This document shows, in pieces, positions 25,532-37,141 of a DNA stretch of 64,000 nt. The stretch's first letter is position 1. Every line of letters starts with the position of its first letter. Source of the DNA: Neoroseomonas alkaliterrae. GTDB lineage: Bacteria; Pseudomonadota; Alphaproteobacteria; Acetobacterales; Acetobacteraceae. A model generated the notes under the pieces. That model searched no databases and was not told the DNA's origin. It was given only the letters and a program-made list of their open reading frames with translations. Where the stretch lies: NCBI RefSeq assembly GCF_014199195.1, contig NZ_JACIJE010000003.1, positions 372,001-436,000 of the forward strand, read 5' to 3'. The translations under genes and the position numbers were made by a program.

Positions 25532-25942
25532 TCAGGCGGCAGGCACCGCCACGCAATCCGCGAGGGTGGTGGCGTCGAGGCGCGCGAGGAAGGCTTCGCG
25601 CGCCTGCGCGAGCACGCCGCGCAGCCGGCATTCGGGCGAGAGGCAGCAGGCGCCGCCATCGGGGCGGAAGCATTCGACGAGCGCCTGCCCCGCCTCGAAG
25701 CGGCGCACCACCGCGCCGATGCTGATCGCGCCGGGCGGCATCGCCAGCGCGACGCCGCCGCCCGCACCGCGCCAGGTCCGCACGAAGCCGGCCTCCGCCA
25801 TGTCCTGCACGATCTTGTGGAGGTGGTTGCGCGGCACGCCGACATCGCGCGCGAGGTCCTCCGTGCTGCGGCGGCGGTCCGGTTCGGCGCCGAGGCGCAT
25901 CAGCACGCGCAGGGCGAAGTCGGTGGCGGCGAGGAGGCGCAA
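25532..25942 (-). CDS. nsrR: Rrf2-family nitric-oxide-sensing repressor NsrR
   Basis: A 136-residue Rrf2 winged-helix regulator. The N-terminus MRLLAATDFALRVLMRLG and VPRNHLHKIVQDMAEAGFV form the DNA-binding domain. Three iron-sulfur ligands are present: Cys91, Cys99 or Cys100, and Cys105 (ECFRPDGGACCLSPECRL), the NsrR spacing. The start is a TTG preceded by GGAGGT, chosen because MRL...TDFALR is the universal Rrf2 start. NsrR represses NO-detoxification genes until NO damages its cluster. It is divergent from a group III truncated haemoglobin gene and shares with it an inverted repeat. Confidence 0.9.
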   Translation of the reverse strand: MRLLAATDFALRVLMRLGAEPDRRRSTEDLARDVGVPRNHLHKIVQDMAEAGFVRTWRGAGGGVALAMPPGAISIGAVVRRFEAGQALVECFRPDGGACCLSPECRLRGVLAQAREAFLARLDATTLADCVAVPAA

Positions 25943-25971
25943 GGCGGACCTCCGCTCAATTGGTATTGACG

Positions 25972-26002
25972 ATGCGAATTCGCGGGATTATCGAATTCGT
26001 AT
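25972..26002. promoter_or_regulatory. Inverted repeat, probable NsrR operator
   Basis: ATGCGAATTCG (25972-25982) and CGAATTCGTAT (25992-26002) form an inverted repeat with 10 of 11 matching positions and a 9-base spacer. It lies in an AT-richer stretch between the divergent nsrR and haemoglobin starts, so it could govern both. The arms contain the AATTC-type core found in Rrf2 operators; assignment to NsrR rests on position and on the regulator's family. Confidence 0.6.
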
Positions 26003-26015
26003 GGGAGATACCAGA

Positions 26016-26480
26016 ATGCAGCCCTCCCCCGCCATCCCCGAAGGCCCCGAGCGCCGCGCAGCCATCACCGCGGCGATCATGGAGCGCACCGGCCTGACGG
26101 AGGCCGCGCTGGAGCGGTTCCTGCGCGCCTTCTACGGCGCCGCCCGGCGGGATCCGGTCCTTGGTCCCGCCTTCGCGGGTGTTGCGGACTGGGAGCGCCA
26201 CATCGCCACCTTGACGGAGTTCTGGTCCTCGGTGGCGTTGATGACCGGGCGCTATCACGGCCAGCCGATGCGCGCGCACATGCCGCTCAGGCTCGGGCCG
26301 GAGCATTTCGCGGCCTGGCTCGCGCTGTTCGAGCGCACCGCGCGCGCGCATTTCCCGCCCGAGGGGGCCGAGCACATGCTCGAACGCGCCCGCCGCATCG
26401 CCCGCAGCCTGGAGATGGGCCTGACGCCGCTGCCGCTCCCCGCCAGGCGGGGGCACGCGGAGGAGATCGCCCATCCCTGA
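26016..26480 (+). CDS. Group III truncated haemoglobin
   Basis: A 154-residue globin of the TrHbIII (P/C-type) class: LERFLRAFYGAARRDPVLGP, WERHIATLTEFWSSVALMTG and HMPLRLGPEHFAAWLALFE, where the histidine in PEHF is the proximal haem ligand. These proteins bind O2 or NO and are often under NsrR control. GGGAG 8 bases before the ATG at 26016 supports this start over the ATG at 26001, which falls within the operator. Divergent from nsrR, it forms a compact NO-response pair. Confidence 0.9.
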   Translation: MQPSPAIPEGPERRAAITAAIMERTGLTEAALERFLRAFYGAARRDPVLGPAFAGVADWERHIATLTEFWSSVALMTGRYHGQPMRAHMPLRLGPEHFAAWLALFERTARAHFPPEGAEHMLERARRIARSLEMGLTPLPLPARRGHAEEIAHP

Positions 26481-26635
26481 CGCCGCTGCGTTCGGCGACG
26501 GCAAGGCCCGCGTCGCATCCGCCTCGCCGTCGCGGTTCTCAGGCACGGTCGCGGGGCGCTGACATCGCGCGAACGCGCCGCCGTCGCGGGGCGGCTTCGG
26601 GCGGGCCGCGTCTCCCAAGCCGTAGGACGGACCCG

Positions 26636-27877
26636 TCAGGCCTGCGCGGCGCGCGCCCCGCGGTCCTGCTGCCACAGCCACGCCACGGCGGCCGCGGCGA
26701 CGGCGAGCAGCACCAGCGAGAACCAGTTCAGCATGAACCAGCCCAGGCGGGCCTGCAGGTAGCCGGCGAGGAAGCTCGCCGCCGCGGTGGTGCCGAAGAC
26801 CAGGAAGTCGTTCAGCGCCTGCACCTTGCCGCGCTCGTTCGGGCGGTAGCAGGTGGTCACCAGCGTCGTCGCGCCGACGAAGAGGAAGTTCCAGCCGATG
26901 CCGTTCAGCGTCAGCGCAATACGGAAATGCCAGTCCGTGAGGCCGGACAGCCCCGCCGCGACGCCGCCCAGCAGCAGCGCGATGCCGGCCGTCATCACCG
27001 GCGTCGTGCCGTAGCGCGCGATCAGGTTGCCGGTGAAGAAGGCGGGCACGAACATGCCCATCACATGCATGAAGATGACCCAGTGCGCCTCGGTATGCGG
27101 CAGGCCGCAGGCGACGATGGCGAGCGGCGAGGCGCTCATCAGGAAGGACATGACGCCGAAGGCCAGCATGCCCGAGACCACCGCGGCGACGAAACGCGGC
27201 TGGGCGGCGATGCGCAGCAGCGGGCGCGGCGGCTCCGGCGGCTTCGCGGCGCCCGCTGCGGTGGCGGCGGCGGCGCTGGCGGCGGGGAAGCGGATGAAGG
27301 AGAGCAGCACGAAGACCGCCGCGTGCAGCAGGAACATCGCCGCATAGGTCGCGAGGTAGATCGGCACCCATTGGTCGTGCGTCCAGCGCACGAGGCTCGG
27401 GCCGATGATGCCCGCGACGACGCCGCCCGCGGTGACCCAGGAGATGGCCTTGGCCCGGTAGGGCGCCGGGACCAGCTCCACCGCCGCGAAGCGATACTGG
27501 TGGAGACAGGCGACCGCATAGCCGAGCACGAGCCCGCCCAGGCACATGGTGATGAAGCTCGCGAAGTAGAGCCCGCTGCCGACGATGGCCGCGCCCGCCA
27601 TGCCGAAGACGGAGCCGACGCGGAAGCCGAAACGCCGCCCCTGGCGCTGCATCAGCAGCGCGGCGGGAAAGACCCAGAGCATGATGCCGAGGTGCTGCAG
27701 CGTGACCGGCAGGGTGGCGAGGTGCCGGTCCGGGTAGAAGGTGATGATCGAGAGCGCCGTCGCCGCGAACATCATGGTGTTGCACGCCTGGCCGAGCGCC
27801 TGGCAGGCAGCCAGGAGCAGCAGGTTCGCCCTGGCGCGGCGGTCGAGGCGCTGATCCTGCTCGGATGCGTGGGTCAT
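26636..27877 (-). CDS. MFS transporter
   Basis: A 413-residue protein with 12 predicted membrane segments in two halves joined by an Ala/Pro-rich loop (AAGAAKPPEPPRPLLR). MQRQGRRFGFRVGSVFG carries the inter-helix basic motif of the major facilitator superfamily. The second half contains YRPNERGKVQALNDFLVFG. No substrate family is clear to me. It follows the Liv/SDR operon on the same strand after a 193-base gap, so it is probably separately transcribed. The upstream frame before MTHASEQDQ is not supported. Confidence 0.85.
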   Translation of the reverse strand: MTHASEQDQRLDRRARANLLLLAACQALGQACNTMMFAATALSIITFYPDRHLATLPVTLQHLGIMLWVFPAALLMQRQGRRFGFRVGSVFGMAGAAIVGSGLYFASFITMCLGGLVLGYAVACLHQYRFAAVELVPAPYRAKAISWVTAGGVVAGIIGPSLVRWTHDQWVPIYLATYAAMFLLHAAVFVLLSFIRFPAASAAAATAAGAAKPPEPPRPLLRIAAQPRFVAAVVSGMLAFGVMSFLMSASPLAIVACGLPHTEAHWVIFMHVMGMFVPAFFTGNLIARYGTTPVMTAGIALLLGGVAAGLSGLTDWHFRIALTLNGIGWNFLFVGATTLVTTCYRPNERGKVQALNDFLVFGTTAAASFLAGYLQARLGWFMLNWFSLVLLAVAAAAVAWLWQQDRGARAAQA

Positions 27878-28070
27878 GGAGAAAATCCATGCCGCCGGAC
27901 GCGCGCCAGGGAAAGGGGCTGCCGCGCAGGGGCAGGCATGCGCCGGACGGGAATCGCCGGTCGGACGCAGGCCATCGCCGCGGGCGAAGGGCGGGGCATG
28001 CCGCCCGTCTGCCCCGTGGGTGGCGTGGCCATGGTCGGCCCGCCGCGCGGAGACCCTGCCGAGGCGGGCT

Positions 28071-28826
28071 TCAGTGGAAGACGCGGCCGGCGTCGATCAC
28101 CACCGTCTGCCCGGTCATGGTGGAGGTCCGGCACATGGTCGCGACCATCTCCGCGCAGTCGTCCTTGTCGGCGGGCTTCTTGAGCAGCGCGGTCGCGGCG
28201 GAACGCTCGATCTGCTCGGGGCGGAGATTGGCGGTGGCGCGCGTGCCCTCGAGCAGGCCGGGCGCGACGCAGTTCACCAGCACCTCGGGCGCGAGCGCGA
28301 CCGCCATGCAGCGCGTCAGATGGATCAGCCCCGCCTTGGACACGGCATAGGCGATGGAGGAGCCGCTGGGGCCGAGACCGGCGACCGAGGCGATGTTCAC
28401 GATCCGCCCCCAGCCCCCGGCCTTCATGAGCGGCGCCACGGCCTTGGTCAGCCGCATCGGCCCGGTCAGGTTCACCGCCAGGATGCGGTCCCAGACCTCC
28501 ATCGTCAGGCTGTCGAGGTCCTGGAAGGGGATCGCGACATTCGTGGCGGCGTCGTTCACCAGGATGTCGAGGCGGCCGAAGCGGGCCGTCACGTCGCGGA
28601 CCAGAGCCTCGACCGCCGCGCCGTCGGTGATGTCGCAGGCGAAGGCCGCGGCCTGGACGCCGTGCGCACCGGCAAGGTCGCGGGCGACGGCTTCGGCCTG
28701 GTCGCGGCTGCGCGCGCACATCACGGCGATGTCGGCGCCCTCGCGCGCGAGCGCATGGCAGATGCGCTGCCCGAGCCCGCCATTGCCGCCGGTGACCAGC
28801 GCCAGCCGTCCCGTCAGCGCGCCCAT
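28071..28826 (-). CDS. SDR-family oxidoreductase (FabG-like), last gene of the liv operon
   Basis: A 251-residue classical SDR: LALVTGGNGGLGQRICHALA binds the cofactor, LVNDAATN stands at the NAG position, and SSIAYAVSKAGLIHLTRCMA holds the catalytic YxxxK. TGQTVVIDAGRVFH ends the protein. ATG 28826 is 12 bases from the livM stop, so it is the final cistron of a livKGFHM-SDR transcript. The inferred role is a first oxidation or reduction step on the imported compound; alternatively it is a generic 3-oxoacyl reductase. Confidence 0.88.
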   Translation of the reverse strand: MGALTGRLALVTGGNGGLGQRICHALAREGADIAVMCARSRDQAEAVARDLAGAHGVQAAAFACDITDGAAVEALVRDVTARFGRLDILVNDAATNVAIPFQDLDSLTMEVWDRILAVNLTGPMRLTKAVAPLMKAGGWGRIVNIASVAGLGPSGSSIAYAVSKAGLIHLTRCMAVALAPEVLVNCVAPGLLEGTRATANLRPEQIERSAATALLKKPADKDDCAEMVATMCRTSTMTGQTVVIDAGRVFH

Positions 28827-28838
28827 CGCCGCGCGCCC

Positions 28839-29840
28839 TCAGCGGGACGGCGCGAGGCCGGCGGCAGGCGCGCCCGGCTCGGCGCGGCCCCGCGTGAGCA
28901 GCGCCGCCAGCGAGCCGGTGATCCCCTTCGGCATGTAGATGATGAAAAGCACGAGCAGCAGCCCATAGACCGTGCCGTCCAGCCCGTGGATGTCATGGCC
29001 GAAGGAGACGCGCAGCGTCTCGGCCAGAAGCAGGGTGAACATCGCCCCCACCGTCGGCCCCAGCTGCGTGAACAGACCGCCCGCGATGACGGCGAAGACG
29101 ATCTGCAGCGATATGCCGATGCCCGAGACCGTCTCGGGGTTGATGTACATCTGGTACTGCGCGTAGAGCGCGCCGCCGAGCGTCGTCATCGCCGCACTCA
29201 GCATGGTGATCGCGAGCTTGGCGCGGGTGACGTTGACGCCGACCGAGGCGGCGGCGTCCTCATCCTCCGAGGAGGCCTCCAGCGCGTAGCGGAGCATGGA
29301 CCGGTCCACGACCCGCCAGACCCAGAGGCCGAACAGCCAGACGAGAAGCGCGACATAGAAGAACACGGTGCGCTCGCCGAACTGCAGCGCGAGGAGCGAG
29401 GTCCCGTCGGGCACCGCGGTGACGGTCATGCCGAGCGAGCCGCCCGTCTGGTCGCGCAGGCCGACGATGGTCAGGCGCACGACCTCGCCCAGCGCGAGCG
29501 TGACCAGCGCGAAATAGTGGCCGACGATGCGGAAGCGGAAGCAGGGATAGCCGACCAGCAGCGCCATCACCATGGACATCGCGACCGCGGCCGGGATGCC
29601 GAGCCATGGCGTGAGGCCGTAGCTGTTCCACAGCATGGTCACGACATAGGCGCCGACGCCGAGGAACGCGCCGTGGCCGAGCGAGACCATGCCGAAGCGG
29701 CCCATGACCGACCAGCTCGTGTAGACGAAGCCCCAGATCAGCACGGTGATCAGCAAGTGCAGGTGGTAGTTGCCGAGGCCGAGCTGCGGCACCGCGGCAA
29801 GGGCGGCGATGCCGATCACCGCGGGGATGCGCTTGTCCAT
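28839..29840 (-). CDS. livM: Branched-chain amino acid-type ABC transporter permease LivM
   Basis: A 333-residue inner-membrane permease with about ten helices. VSLGHGAFLGVGAYVVTML and FRIVGHYFALVTLALGEVVR are LivM signatures, and the acidic SSEDEDAAASVGVNVTRAKL forms the cytoplasmic loop that contacts the ATPases. The ATG at 29840 is chosen; the frame continues upstream antisense to livH. It has gaps of 11 and 12 bases to livH and the SDR. Confidence 0.93.
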   Translation of the reverse strand: MDKRIPAVIGIAALAAVPQLGLGNYHLHLLITVLIWGFVYTSWSVMGRFGMVSLGHGAFLGVGAYVVTMLWNSYGLTPWLGIPAAVAMSMVMALLVGYPCFRFRIVGHYFALVTLALGEVVRLTIVGLRDQTGGSLGMTVTAVPDGTSLLALQFGERTVFFYVALLVWLFGLWVWRVVDRSMLRYALEASSEDEDAAASVGVNVTRAKLAITMLSAAMTTLGGALYAQYQMYINPETVSGIGISLQIVFAVIAGGLFTQLGPTVGAMFTLLLAETLRVSFGHDIHGLDGTVYGLLLVLFIIYMPKGITGSLAALLTRGRAEPGAPAAGLAPSR

Positions 29841-29851
29841 GCCCCGCCTCC

Positions 29852-30709
29852 TCAGCGGCTGAACAGGCCCTTGGGCCTGATGAACATCATCGCGATGAAG
29901 AAGGCGAAGGCGATCACGTAGCCCCACTCGATCTGGAAGAAGTAGCCGCCGACCGAGATGAACTGCGCGAAGACGAAGGCGGCGAGGAAGCCGCCCAGCA
30001 TGTTCCCGAGCCCGCCCATGACGCAGATCATGAAGGTGATCGGGCCGAAGGAGAGGCCGATCGCCGGATGCACGTCGTATTGCAGCACCAGCAGGCTTGC
30101 CGCCACGCCGGCCATGCCGCCGCCGATCGCCGAGGTGATGAGGTAGATCCGTCGCGGATCGACGCCCATCAGCGGCATGATCTCGCGGTCCTGGCTGATG
30201 GCCCGGATCGCCGTGCCGAGGTAGCTGCGCGTGAGGAACAGCCACAGCAGCAGCACCCCCGCCAGCGCCGTGCCGAAGGCGAGCAGCCGCGCGAAGGAGA
30301 AGAACATGTCGCCGAACTCGACCACCGGCATCCGCAGGCCGAGGTTGCGGAACTCGATGCCGAAGGCGAGCGTCGCCGCGGCCTGCAGGAAGAACAGCAC
30401 GCCGCCGGTGACCAGGAGCTGGTTGATCGGCGGCTTGCCGAGCACGGGCTCGATCACCAGGCGGTGGAGCAGCACGCCCATCAGCGCGACGACCATGACG
30501 GCGGAGACGATCGCGCCCGGCAGCGGCACGCCGTAATACACATGCAGCCACCAGATCGCGTACATGCCGATCATCACGAGCTCGGCATAGCAGATCCAGA
30601 CCACGTCGATGACGCCGAAGATCAGGTTCAGCCCGAGCGCCAGCAGCGCCAGCACGCCGCCGAGCAGGATCCCGTTGATGACGGATTCGAGCAGGAAGGT
30701 GTCGAACAT
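29852..30709 (-). CDS. livH: Branched-chain amino acid-type ABC transporter permease LivH
   Basis: A 285-residue permease with about eight helices. NGILLGGVLALLALGLNLIFG at the start and AISQDREIMPLMGVDPRRIY, the coupling loop, are typical of LivH; FIRPKGLFSR ends the protein. It pairs with LivM to form the channel. It lies nine bases after livF. Together with livG and livF this is a complete importer. Confidence 0.93.
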   Translation of the reverse strand: MFDTFLLESVINGILLGGVLALLALGLNLIFGVIDVVWICYAELVMIGMYAIWWLHVYYGVPLPGAIVSAVMVVALMGVLLHRLVIEPVLGKPPINQLLVTGGVLFFLQAAATLAFGIEFRNLGLRMPVVEFGDMFFSFARLLAFGTALAGVLLLWLFLTRSYLGTAIRAISQDREIMPLMGVDPRRIYLITSAIGGGMAGVAASLLVLQYDVHPAIGLSFGPITFMICVMGGLGNMLGGFLAAFVFAQFISVGGYFFQIEWGYVIAFAFFIAMMFIRPKGLFSR

Positions 30710-30718
30710 GCGTGCCCC

Positions 30719-31438
30719 TCAGAGGCCGAGATAGGCGCGCCGGATCTCCGGCGAGGCGAGCAGCTCGGCCGAGCTGCCGGACTGCTTGATGGTGCCGACC
30801 TCGAGCAGGTAGGCGCGGTCCACGACCTGCAGCACCTGCTGGATGTTCTGCTCGACGATCAGCACGGTGTAGCCCTCGGCGCGGATGCGCTTCACGAGGT
30901 TGAAGACCTGCTGGACGATGACCGGGGCGAGGCCCGCCGAGGGCTCGTCCATCAGCAGCAGCTTCGGCCCGCTCATCAGCGCGCGGCCGATGGCGCACAT
31001 CTGCTGCTCGCCGCCCGACATGGTGCCCGCGGCCTGGTTGCGCCGCTCCTTCATGCGGGGGAACAGCTCGTAGACGAAGTCGAGCCTCTCGCGGAACTTC
31101 GCCCGCGCCGCGGGGTGGAAGGCGCCCATGCGGAGGTTCTCCTCCACCGTCAGGCGGGGGAAGAGGCGGCGGTGCTCGGGGACATGCGCGATGCCGAGCT
31201 CGACCACGCGATGCGCGGGCACGGGGCCGAGCGGTGTGCCCTCCATCACGACATCGCCCGCGGTCGGGGCGATGATCTTCGAGATCACGCGCAGCAGCGT
31301 GGTCTTGCCCGCGCCGTTCGGCCCGATCACCGCCACCGCCTCGCCGGCGCGGACCTCGAGGCTGACGTCGAACAGGGCGCGGAAGGTTCCGTAGCCGGCC
31401 GAGACGCCGCGCACCTCCAGCATCGGTGCGGCGCTCAT
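30719..31438 (-). CDS. livF: ABC transporter ATP-binding protein LivF
   Basis: A 239-residue ATPase: Walker A GPNGAGKTT, signature MSGGEQQM, Walker B LLLMDEPSAGLAP, and an H-loop position occupied by Q (VEQNIQQVL), which is common in LivF. VPEHRRLFPRLTVEENL is the LivF-specific Q-loop region. Its ATG overlaps the livG stop by four bases. An internal ATG before LEVRGVSAGY is an alternative start. Confidence 0.93.
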   Translation of the reverse strand: MSAAPMLEVRGVSAGYGTFRALFDVSLEVRAGEAVAVIGPNGAGKTTLLRVISKIIAPTAGDVVMEGTPLGPVPAHRVVELGIAHVPEHRRLFPRLTVEENLRMGAFHPAARAKFRERLDFVYELFPRMKERRNQAAGTMSGGEQQMCAIGRALMSGPKLLLMDEPSAGLAPVIVQQVFNLVKRIRAEGYTVLIVEQNIQQVLQVVDRAYLLEVGTIKQSGSSAELLASPEIRRAYLGL

Positions 31439-32184
31439 GTCGCGGGGGCCTCGTCGAAGCTGATCTTCTCCGTGCCGAGGTAGATCTCGATCACCTTGGG
31501 GTCCTTCGCGACCTCGCGCGGCAGGCCCTCGAAGATCTTCTCGCCGTGGTCGAGCACGATGGCGCGGTCCACGACGCGCATCAGCACGCCCATGATGTGC
31601 TCGACCCAGATGATGGTGATGTCCTTCTCGCGCCTGATGTGATCGAGCATGTCGGCGGCCTGGTTCATCTCCGTCTCGTCGAGGCCGCCGAGGCTCTCAT
31701 CGGCCAGCAGCAGGCGCGGCTGCGTCGCGATGGCGCGGGCGAGCTCGAGCTTCTTGAGCCCGGCCGCGCCGAGCGAGGCCACCTCGGCCCGCGGGTCCGT
31801 GGGCAGCCCGACCAGCGCGAGCGCCTCCTCCGCCTGGGCATGGGCCTTGCTCCGGCTGACGTGCCCGCTCTGGCCGAAGAAGGCGGCGGTGACGACGTTC
31901 TCGAGGATCGTCAGGTTGCGGAAGGGTCGCGGGATCTGGAAGGTGCGGCCGATCCCGCGGTGGCAGATCTCGATCGGCGGGAGGCCGCCGATCTCCCGCC
32001 CGTCGAACTCGATCGAGCCGCTGGTCGGGCGCAGCATGCCGGCGATCATGTTGAAGGTCGTGCTCTTGCCCGACCCGTTGGGCCCGATCAGGCCGAGGAT
32101 CTCGCCCTTCTCGAGCGAGAAGGACACCCGGTTGACGGCGGTGAAGCCGCCGAACCGCTTGGTCAGGTCAGTGACTTTCAGCAT
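31435..32184 (-). CDS. livG: ABC transporter ATP-binding protein LivG
   Basis: A 249-residue ATPase with Walker A GPNGSGKST and the LivG-type RTFQIPRPFRNLTILENV. Two core motifs deviate: the signature is SLGAAGLKKLELARA rather than LSxGQQ, and Walker B reads LLLADESLGGLD with serine for the usual proline. The H-loop WVEHIMGVL is intact. ATP hydrolysis may still occur, since Walker A, the catalytic glutamate and the histidine are present. It sits between livK and livF. Confidence 0.92.
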   Translation of the reverse strand: MLKVTDLTKRFGGFTAVNRVSFSLEKGEILGLIGPNGSGKSTTFNMIAGMLRPTSGSIEFDGREIGGLPPIEICHRGIGRTFQIPRPFRNLTILENVVTAAFFGQSGHVSRSKAHAQAEEALALVGLPTDPRAEVASLGAAGLKKLELARAIATQPRLLLADESLGGLDETEMNQAADMLDHIRREKDITIIWVEHIMGVLMRVVDRAIVLDHGEKIFEGLPREVAKDPKVIEIYLGTEKISFDEAPAT

Positions 32185-32244
32185 GCGATGCCCGGCATTC
32201 CCCCCTGAGCCCCCGGCGCCGATGCGCCGGGGGTCGCGCCGGCC

Positions 32245-33546
32245 TCAGCGGGCGGCATACGGATGGTCGGGCGGCAGCGGGATGACCGGATCGGCGGTCT
32301 TGATGGCGCGCGGCCAGACGATCTTGGTCTGCGCGTCCACATACTGCATCACCACCGGCGTCGAGCGAGAATTCTGCCCCGCCATCGGGTGGCCCGGCGG
32401 GTTGAAGCGCACGCCGTAGCCCTGGATCGTGCCGCCATCGGGGATGTCGGTGGCGAGTGCCGCCTGGCGCAGCGCATCGGGCGTGAAGCCGCCGTGGTTG
32501 CGGATGGCGCGCGGCAGCACGTCGCTGAGGAAGATCCAGGTCTGGTTGAAGCCCATCGAGGTGTGCGGCGGCACCTCCTGGGCGTTGGTCTCGGCGCGGT
32601 AGCGGCGGACCATCTCGTTCGTCAGCTCGCCCATGCCGGGCGCGAGCGAGGCCGGGTTGAGAAGCTGCGCCGCGACCGGGTCCACGTTGAAGATGAAGTT
32701 CGCGTCGCGGCCGAAGGTCTGGTTGAGGCGGTCGATCTGCCCGTAGCCCGCCCCGTGACCGATCAGCGCGCGCCAGCGCAGCCCAAGCTCGCGCGACTGG
32801 CGCAGGAAGAGCGTGATGTCGGGATTGTAGCCGGTGTGCAGGATGACATCCGGCCTCTCGCGCCGCAGTTTCGTGACCAGCGAGGACAGGTCCGGCGCGG
32901 TGGCGGCGTAGCCTTCCTTGAGCACGAGCCGCATGCCGAGCTCGCGCGTCATCGCCTCGTTGCCCGCCGCCACGCCTGCGCCGTAAGGGCCGTCCTCGTA
33001 GATGATGGCGATGCGCACATCGGCCGGGCGCTTGCGCAGCCGCTCCTCGGCCACCTCGTGGACGAAGCGGCAGGAGGCCTCGCCGAACTGGTCGCTGTGG
33101 ACCTGGGCGCGGAAGACGTATTCGAGGTTGCGGTCCTTGAACACCGAGGAGGCGACGCAGACATTGGCCCACATGAAGCGCCGCTGCTGGTTGACGCGCT
33201 GGGCCATCGGCACGCAATGCGCGCTGGAGAAGACGCCCATGATGAGATCCACCCGCTCCTGCTCGAGCAGGCGGGTCATCTCGTTGATGGCCACTTCCGT
33301 GCGCGACTGGGCGTCGGCATAGATCGCGTGGATGCGATGCCCTTCGACCCCGCCACGCTCGTTCATCAGCTCGATCGCGTGCTTGGTGCCGAGCGCCGCG
33401 GCGAGCGATCCGCCCGCGGCGAAGGGGCCCGTGTAGTCGTAGATGACGCCGATGCGGATCTCGCGCTGCTGCGCGAAGGCGCCGGTGGCGAAGGGCAGCG
33501 CACCGGCGCCGCCCAGGATTGCGCGACGCGTGGCAGTCAGGCTCAC
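32245..33546 (-). CDS. livK: ABC transporter substrate-binding protein (LivK type)
   Basis: A 433-residue periplasmic binding protein of the Peripla_BP_6 type. It starts at a GTG after GGAGGGAGG and has a twin-arginine-like signal peptide (TATRRAILGGAGALPFATGA, then FAQQ). The mature part opens IRIGVIYDYTGPFAAGGSLA, with RVDLIMGVFSSAHCVPMAQ further in. The Liv label reflects family only; in Acetobacteraceae such systems often carry aromatic acids, amides or urea rather than leucine. First gene of the minus-strand liv operon, 60 bases before livG, and divergent from katG. Confidence 0.9.
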   Translation of the reverse strand: MSLTATRRAILGGAGALPFATGAFAQQREIRIGVIYDYTGPFAAGGSLAAALGTKHAIELMNERGGVEGHRIHAIYADAQSRTEVAINEMTRLLEQERVDLIMGVFSSAHCVPMAQRVNQQRRFMWANVCVASSVFKDRNLEYVFRAQVHSDQFGEASCRFVHEVAEERLRKRPADVRIAIIYEDGPYGAGVAAGNEAMTRELGMRLVLKEGYAATAPDLSSLVTKLRRERPDVILHTGYNPDITLFLRQSRELGLRWRALIGHGAGYGQIDRLNQTFGRDANFIFNVDPVAAQLLNPASLAPGMGELTNEMVRRYRAETNAQEVPPHTSMGFNQTWIFLSDVLPRAIRNHGGFTPDALRQAALATDIPDGGTIQGYGVRFNPPGHPMAGQNSRSTPVVMQYVDAQTKIVWPRAIKTADPVIPLPPDHPYAAR

Positions 33547-36308
<2,762 letters not shown>

Positions 36309-36329
36309 TCGCGAGGCGATGGCGACACA

Positions 36330-36401
36330 GCCGGGCCGCGATGCGGCCCGGCACGGCGCGAGGCCGGTCGCGGGGGACGCCCGTGGCCGGCCTTTCGTTT
36401 T
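36330..36401 (+). terminator. Double hairpin terminator after katG
   Basis: Two stem-loops follow the katG stop. The first, GCCGGGCCGC-GAT-GCGGCCCGGC (36330-36352), is a perfect 10-bp stem. The second pairs AGGCCGG (36361-36367) with CCGGCCT (36387-36393) and is followed by TTCGTTTTC, a T-rich tail typical of intrinsic termination. Confidence 0.75.
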
Positions 36402-36484
36402 CGTCCGGCATCCATCTTGTCTTGCGCCCCGCCGCACACGATGAAGAAGGCGGAGATGGATAGCCGGGACGGAGCGACTGCCGC

Positions 36485-36868
36485 GTGAGGTTCGAGGACA
36501 TCAGGATCGTCGAGATCGACGCCGAGGCATCCCGCCCCGTCGGGACCGGCGAACGGCATCTTGTGGTCCTGCGCCTCTCCGGCACGCCGACGCCGCAGTG
36601 GAAGGAGATGTTCGCCAATGCCTGGCGGGTGCATTCCTACCGGCGCAAGCGCGATGTGCACTTCCTGCTCGCGACGATGGAGATGGTCAGCTCCATCGAC
36701 GACGTGGTGGCGCATCACCTGCCCGAGCTGCGGAAGGTGATCGCGGCGACCAACGACGCCTATCGCCGCTACCTCGAGGAGGACCGGATGCTGCACGGGC
36801 GCAGCACGGAGGTCTCGGGCAGCGCCGACCTCCCGCCCCCGACGCGGCCGAAGCCGGCCCGGGACTGA
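36485..36868 (+). CDS. Conserved hypothetical protein downstream of katG
   Basis: 127 residues from a GTG start (MRFEDIRIVEIDAEASRPVG). The middle, LRLSGTPTPQWKEMFANAWRVHSY, and HHLPELRKVIAATNDAYRRYLEE look like a conserved alpha/beta domain I have seen in other proteobacterial genomes without a function. There is no signal or membrane segment. The C-terminal 20 residues are Pro/Arg-rich and disordered. It follows the katG terminator by about 80 bases, so it is probably transcribed separately. No clear family name. Confidence 0.7.
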   Translation: MRFEDIRIVEIDAEASRPVGTGERHLVVLRLSGTPTPQWKEMFANAWRVHSYRRKRDVHFLLATMEMVSSIDDVVAHHLPELRKVIAATNDAYRRYLEEDRMLHGRSTEVSGSADLPPPTRPKPARD

Positions 36869-37141
36869 CGGGGCTGCTGCCGGCCGCACCATTGCGGAGG
36901 CGTCCTGGCGCCCTCGCCGCCCGCAACGCGTGAGGCACGGTCGTCCGGCGCACGAGGTTTCCACGAAAGCCGCCCGGCAACGGAGGCGGTATCTTGCGCC
37001 AGCATGCTCAATTCGCGCGGCTGCACCCGGAGCCGTCCGCGTTCCCGCACCATCGCTTCGACCCGGTTCCACTGAGACCATGAGCGAGGCCGCGCGTGTC
37101 ACGCATGCCCGATCGCAGCACAGGCCGGCAGGCCTCGCGCG

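Noticed and set aside
30068-31483. A 471-codon plus-strand frame antisense to livH and livF
   Set aside because: The translation is a His/Asp/Glu/Arg-rich string typical of antisense ABC-transporter genes, and the liv operon is clear on the minus strand.
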